Shown: positions 60,078 through 64,000 of the stretch, one piece after another
How positions within the stretch are numbered: position 1 is the stretch's first letter
Layout of the letters: each line of letters starts with the position of its first letter
From: Spisula solida
Taxonomy: Eukaryota > Mollusca > Bivalvia > Venerida > Mactridae
Direction: 5' to 3'
DNA: 64,000 nucleotides
Assembly (NCBI GenBank): GCA_947247005.1
Contig: OX365955.1
Coordinates: 34,637,822 to 34,701,821 of the forward strand
Position numbers and translations under genes: made by a program
Notes under the pieces: model-generated
The model's database searches: none
Told to the model about the DNA's origin: nothing
What the model saw: only the letters and a program-made list of their open reading frames with translations

Positions 60078-60281
60078 TCATTTGTTATTTGTTCTTTTGC
60101 AACAGACTGCATTGAAGTGATTCATTTTGTGACAGTAGTTGCAACGAGCACCAATAGCTGGACATTTCTTGTCATGTGGATAATCACCCTCGCAGTTTCT
60201 ACAAGTCTGTTTAGGTTTGGACACGTGAGGCTTTTATCCAGGTTTTGAGCGAGTTTTTGAGCTGTGTTTTATCTTGTTCAT
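60078..60281 (-). pseudogene. Retrotransposon Gag zinc-knuckle fragment
   Basis: The reverse strand, ending at stop TGA 60078-60080, encodes QTCRNCEGDYPHDKKCPAIG then ARCNYCHKMNHFNAVCC. This gives two knuckles: C-x2-C-x5-H-x3-C and C-x2-C-x4-H-x4-C. The pattern 'C..C...P H ...CPA.G..C..C...NHF..VC' is typical of the Gag C-terminus in metazoan Ty3/gypsy-type LTR retrotransposons. A basic stretch precedes it, with one in-frame stop (TAA near 60234). No protease, RT or LTR is nearby, so it is an isolated remnant. Confidence 0.75.
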
Positions 60282-60307
60282 ATGAATGTCATATTCACTA
60301 CCTTTTT

Positions 60308-60542
60308 AGCTCAACTTTTAGTAGAATAAGGGGAGCTATTGCAGTCACCGGAGCGTCGGCATCGGCGTTGGCGGATCACTTTTGTTAAAGTTTAGGTACA
60401 TGTTTTTTAACCTCTTATATTCTCTAAGTCCTTTGAGATATTGCTGTCATACTTTGCATACTTGTTTGCCATCATGACCCCAACCCATATGCAGGAGTAG
60501 GTAACTCTATCTGGCATTTTGTTGAAATTAGGCTCCCTTTTT
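60308..60542 (+). mobile_element. GGGAGCTATTGCAGTC-family fragment
   Basis: AGCTCAACTTTTAGTAGAAT with AAGGGGAGCTATTGCAGTCA; the AGCTC/GAGCT ends can pair. GGCGTTGGCGG follows, then GCAGGAGTAGGTAACTCTAT, related to the fragment at 34705-35055. It is cut by pearl-like K at 60543. Confidence 0.6.
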
Positions 60543-61110
60543 AGCTCACCTGTCACAAAGTGACAGAGTGAGCTTTTGTGATCACTCTTCGTCCGTCGTC
60601 TGTCCGTCCTTCAACAATTTCCTTGTGTAGACACTAGAGGTCACAATTTTGACTTAATCTTTATGAAACTTGGTCACAATGACTAATTATCTCAACAAAA
60701 TCTAGGTCAAGTTCGATATTTGGTCATCCAGGGTAAAAAACTAGGTCACAAGGTCAAATCATAGGAAAACCTTGTGTAGACACTAGAGGTCACAATTTTG
60801 ACTTATTCTTTATGAAACTTGGTGACAATGATCATCTCTTCAAAATCTAGGTCAAGTTTGATATTGGGTCATCTGGGGTCAAAAACTAGGTCACAAGGTC
60901 AAATCATAGAAAAACCTTGTATAGTCACTAGAGGTCACAATTTTAGCCTAATCCTTATGAAACTTGGTCAGAGCGATCATCTCAACAAAATCTAGGCCAA
61001 GTCGATATTGCGTCATATGGGGCCAAGAACTAGGTCACTAGGTCAAATCACAGGTCTTGCATGTTCTGCTATAACAGGTGAGTGACCTAGGGCCCTTTGA
61101 GCCCTCTTGT
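60543..61110 (-). mobile_element. Pearl/HINE-like element K (short, complete)
   Basis: AGCTCACCTGTCACAAAGTG hairpin end, GTCCGTCGTCTGTCCGTCC, about three core units, and GTGAGTGACCTAGGGCCCTT then GAGCCCTCTTGT. At 568 bp it is the shortest complete copy, showing that core unit number varies freely. Confidence 0.88.
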
Positions 61111-61402
61111 TGTATTAAACATGTACTGACGTAACAGAGCCGAAATATGACAGAATCTGGCTTTAAATGCAAATTTCATGAAAATTTAATTTGCACTGGA
61201 TTTTGGGCACTTATGGTTTCGACGCTAATACAGGCATCCCTGTATAGATTGCGTCGAAATGGTTTGACTACATTCTGAAAGTGCGTTGTAATCAATATGG
61301 CGTCCAAAAATGCTGCATGTATGTTGTTCTTCAAACTACCAATCAGCGAACGCCAATGGATGGTCATGTGGTTTATCCAGAATTACTCTAGCTGCCCTTT
61401 TT
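61111..61402. other. Unassigned interval between K and L
   Basis: Contains AATATGGCGTCC (about 61296) but no clear repeat or gene. The reverse frame at 61176-61367 is unsupported. Confidence 0.4.
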
Positions 61403-62278
61403 AGCTCACCTGTCACAAAGTGACAGAGTGAGCTTTTGTGATCACTCATTCGTCCATCGTCCGTCGTCTGTCCGTCAACAATTGGCTTGTGTAGACACTA
61501 GAGGTCACAATTCAGCCTAATCTTTATGAAACTTGGTCACAATGATAATCTCAACAAAATCTAGGTCAAGTTCGATATTGGGTCGTCCGGGGTCAAAAAC
61601 TAGGTCACAAGGTCAAATCATAGAAAAACCTTGTGTAGTCACTAGAGGTCACAATTTTGACTTAATGTTTATGTAACTTGGTCGCAATGATCATCTCAAC
61701 AAAATCTAGGTCAAGCTCGATATTGGATCATCTGGGGTCAAAAACTAGGTCACAAGGTCAAATCATAGAAAAACCTTGTGTAGTCACTAGAGGTCACAAT
61801 TTTGTCCTTATCTTTATGAAACTTGGTCACAATGATCATCTCAACAAAATCTAGGTCAAGTTTGGTATTGGGTTATCCGGGGTCAAAAACTAGGTCACAA
61901 GGTCAAATAATAGAAAAACCTTGTGTAGTCACTAGAGGTCACACTTTTGACTGAATATTTATGTAACTTGGTCACCATGATCATCTCAACAAAATCTAGG
62001 TCAAGTTCGATAATGGCTCATCCGGGGTCAAAAACTAGGTCACAAGGTCAAATAATAGAAGAACTTTGTGTAGTCACTAGAGGTCACAATTTTGACTTAA
62101 TCTTTATGTAACTTGGTCGCAATGATCATCTCAACAAAATCTAGGTCAAGTTCGATATTGGATCATCTGGGGTCAAAAACTAGGTAACAAGGTCAAATCA
62201 TAGAAAAAACTTGTGTAGTCAATAGAGGTCACATTTTTGGTCTAATCTTTATGAAACTCAGTCATAATGATCATCTTA
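61403..62278 (-). mobile_element. Pearl/HINE-like element L, truncated
   Basis: Intact AGCTCACCTGTCACAAAGTG hairpin end with GTCCATCGTCCGTCGTCTGT, then about five and a half core units. It breaks off at ATGATCATCTTAAG near 62279. The distal GGGCCC hairpin is absent. Confidence 0.85.
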
Positions 62279-62608
62279 AGGTACCAAACCACCAAATGCC
62301 TACGCGGACCAAAATCAGATACACTCAAGTAGTCCTTTTAAAAACTTTGATTTGGCTGGAAATGGTGGTATTTGTTGACAAATCAGCATTAGAATCATGT
62401 AATTGGGTTTACATGCTTTGTACACATGTATGTGATGTAGTGAAACTGTTTTATTAAGAAAATTTTGATATTCTGGCTTAAATATGAAAGCGAAAGTAGG
62501 GTTGTGGCTAACGGACATTGAATCAGTCCGCGCGTGTGGGAAAATCTGTTCACCGCGTTTGACGAACCAAATTTTTCTGATATGATACGCAACCCCCTGA
62601 TTTTTTTG

Positions 62609-62645
62609 TGTCGCCTGAAAAGGCGACATATAGGTGTTACTTTGG

Positions 62646-62676
<31 letters not shown>

Positions 62677-63902
62677 GGCGGCGGCGTCACAAATTGCTTG
62701 TCCGGAGCATAACTTTGTCACCTTAAGTTCAAATGACTCAAGAATTGGTATGCATGTTTCTTGCAATAAGCCGGAGTGCAGTGCGCAAGAACCATAACTC
62801 TACCTGTCATAGTTTTTGAATTATTTCCCTTTGATTGATTTTATTAGAGCATTTCTTGTCCGGAGCATAACTTTGTCACCTTACGTTCAAATGACTCTAG
62901 ATTTTGTATGCATGTTTCTTGCAATAAGCCGAAGTGCAGTGCGCAAGAACCATAACTCTACCTGTCATAGTTTTTGAATTATTTCCCTTTGATTGATTTT
63001 ATTAGAGCATTTCTTGTCCGGAGCATAACTTTGTCACCTTACGTTCAAATGACTCTAGATTTGGTATGCATGTTTCTTGCAATAAGCCGGAGTGCAGTGC
63101 GCAAGAACCATAACTCTACCTGTCATAGTTTTTGAATTATTTCCCTTTGATTGATTTTATTAGAGCATTTCTTGTCCGGAGCATAACTTTGTCACCTTAC
63201 GTTCAAATGACTCAAGAATTGATAGGCATGTTTCTTGCAATAAGCCGGAGTGCAGTGCGTAAGAACCATAACTCTACCTGTCATAGTTTTTGAATTATTT
63301 CCCTTTGATTGATTTTATTAGAGCATTTCTTGTCTGGAGCATAACTTGGTCACCTTAAGTTCAAATGACTCAAGATTTTGTATGTATGTTTCTTGCAATA
63401 AGCAGAAATGCAGTGCGCAAGAACCATAACTGTGCCTTGCATCGTTTTTTAATGATATCCCTTAGATTGATTTAATTTGATCATTTCTTGTCCGGAGGAT
63501 AACTTTGTCACTATGAGGTTGAATGACTTGAAACTTGGTATGCATGTTTCTTACCAAAAGTCCAAGTGCAGTACACAAGAACCGTAAATCTACCTTGTGC
63601 CATTTTTCAATTTTTTCCCTTTGATTGATTTTATAAGCATTTCTTGTCCGTGGCATAACTTTGTCACCATAACTATTAATGACTCAAAAATAGGAATGCA
63701 TGTTTCTTTGCTGTGACATGAAGTGCAGTGCGCAAGAATCATAATTTTATCAGGACATTTTTTGTCCAGAGCATCGCTTTGTCGTTTTTAGTTCAGATGA
63801 CTAAAGAGCTCTTGTGAGTCTGATATGTAGCCCAATACTGGATAGTTTTCCATGACAAATTTGCATTTCGTCAGGCGACACTTGCGACTCGCGGAGCTTT
63901 TA
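62609..63902 (+). mobile_element. Hairpin-ended element with 158-bp tandem core and GGC tract
   Basis: The left hairpin TGTCGCCT-gaaa-AGGCGACA (62609-62628) is followed by a (GGC)n tract (62644-62686). About seven units then start GTCCGGAGCATAACTTTGTC at 62700, 62858, 63016, 63174, 63332, 63490 and 63646, 158 bp apart except the last. A shortened unit follows. The right end TCAGGCGACACTTGCGACTC inverts the left arm. Architecture parallels the pearl-like class. The poly-alanine frame over the GGC tract is not a gene. Confidence 0.85.
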
Positions 63903-64000
63903 TTTCATTTTCTTGAGGCTATATGCTATTTCTATTGATTGGTGGATTTTGAGAGGTCCCCATGGACAAAAATTTGACAATTTTTGGGTCAGCAATTTGT
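63903..64000. other. Window end, unassigned
   Basis: Short tail with no recognisable feature. Confidence 0.4.

Noticed and set aside
62534..62797. Poly-alanine protein frame
   Set aside because: Created by the GGC microsatellite between a hairpin and tandem repeats; both strands are open across it.

Overview
The window looks like a gene-poor, AT-rich stretch of a metazoan nuclear genome packed with transposable elements. The repeat content points to a marine bivalve or close mollusc. The main pointers are many short elements with hairpin ends, ACGG-type microsatellites and tandem cores of about 144-158 bp. These resemble the mollusc 'pearl' / Helitron-associated (HINE) class as I know it. 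Species cannot be named from the sequence. I see no intact host gene, no rRNA, no convincing tRNA and no CRISPR array. Most long reading frames are translations of repeats.

Layout. 60-2720 is a 42-bp minisatellite split by a 403-bp MITE. 2.9-4.3 kb holds a small inverted-repeat element and a 957-bp hAT element with a perfect 8-bp target duplication. 5.4-10.1 kb holds pearl-like elements A, B and C around a PIF/Harbinger-like element. 11.9-17.2 kb holds three Tc1/mariner-like elements (one broken) and pearl-like element D. 17.3 kb has a young 48-bp tandem repeat and 18.6 kb a 415-bp mariner MITE. 19.5-23.4 kb is a 3.9-kb fold-back element with a decayed non-LTR reverse transcriptase (RT). 24.7 kb has a different hairpin/tandem element. 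26.6-29.2 kb is a terminally inverted element almost filled by a 59-bp hairpin minisatellite and ending in near-perfect palindromes.

29.9-31.7 kb carries an RT fragment plus a hAT-like element, repeated in inverted form at 44.75-46.5 kb. 31.8-33.0 kb is pearl-like E. 33.3-36.0 kb is a second, inverted copy of the Harbinger-like element, broken by a 1.4-kb insertion. 36.8-38.8 kb is a set of inverted repeats lying one inside another. 39.0-43.3 kb is a jockey/CR1-group non-LTR retrotransposon, split by a 2.5-kb hAT-like insertion and carrying one in-frame stop in its 3' half.

46.5-56.6 kb contains a four-deep nest: pearl-like G holds a second copy of the fold-back element, which holds a 2.9-kb mariner-like element, which holds pearl-like H. 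58.1 kb has a 432-bp Harbinger-like MITE with a 30-codon frame. 59.7-62.3 kb holds pearl-like J, K and L and a Gag zinc-knuckle fragment. 62.6-63.9 kb is a hairpin element with seven 158-bp repeats and a GGC tract.

Nothing suggests cooperating host genes; the history is one of repeated insertion. Insertion order is readable because several empty sites are present in the same window. The most interesting biology is the roughly 55-60 tandem units carrying AGGTCA-type direct repeats (nuclear-receptor half sites). The nested stratigraphy and the hairpin minisatellite with its palindromic end come next.
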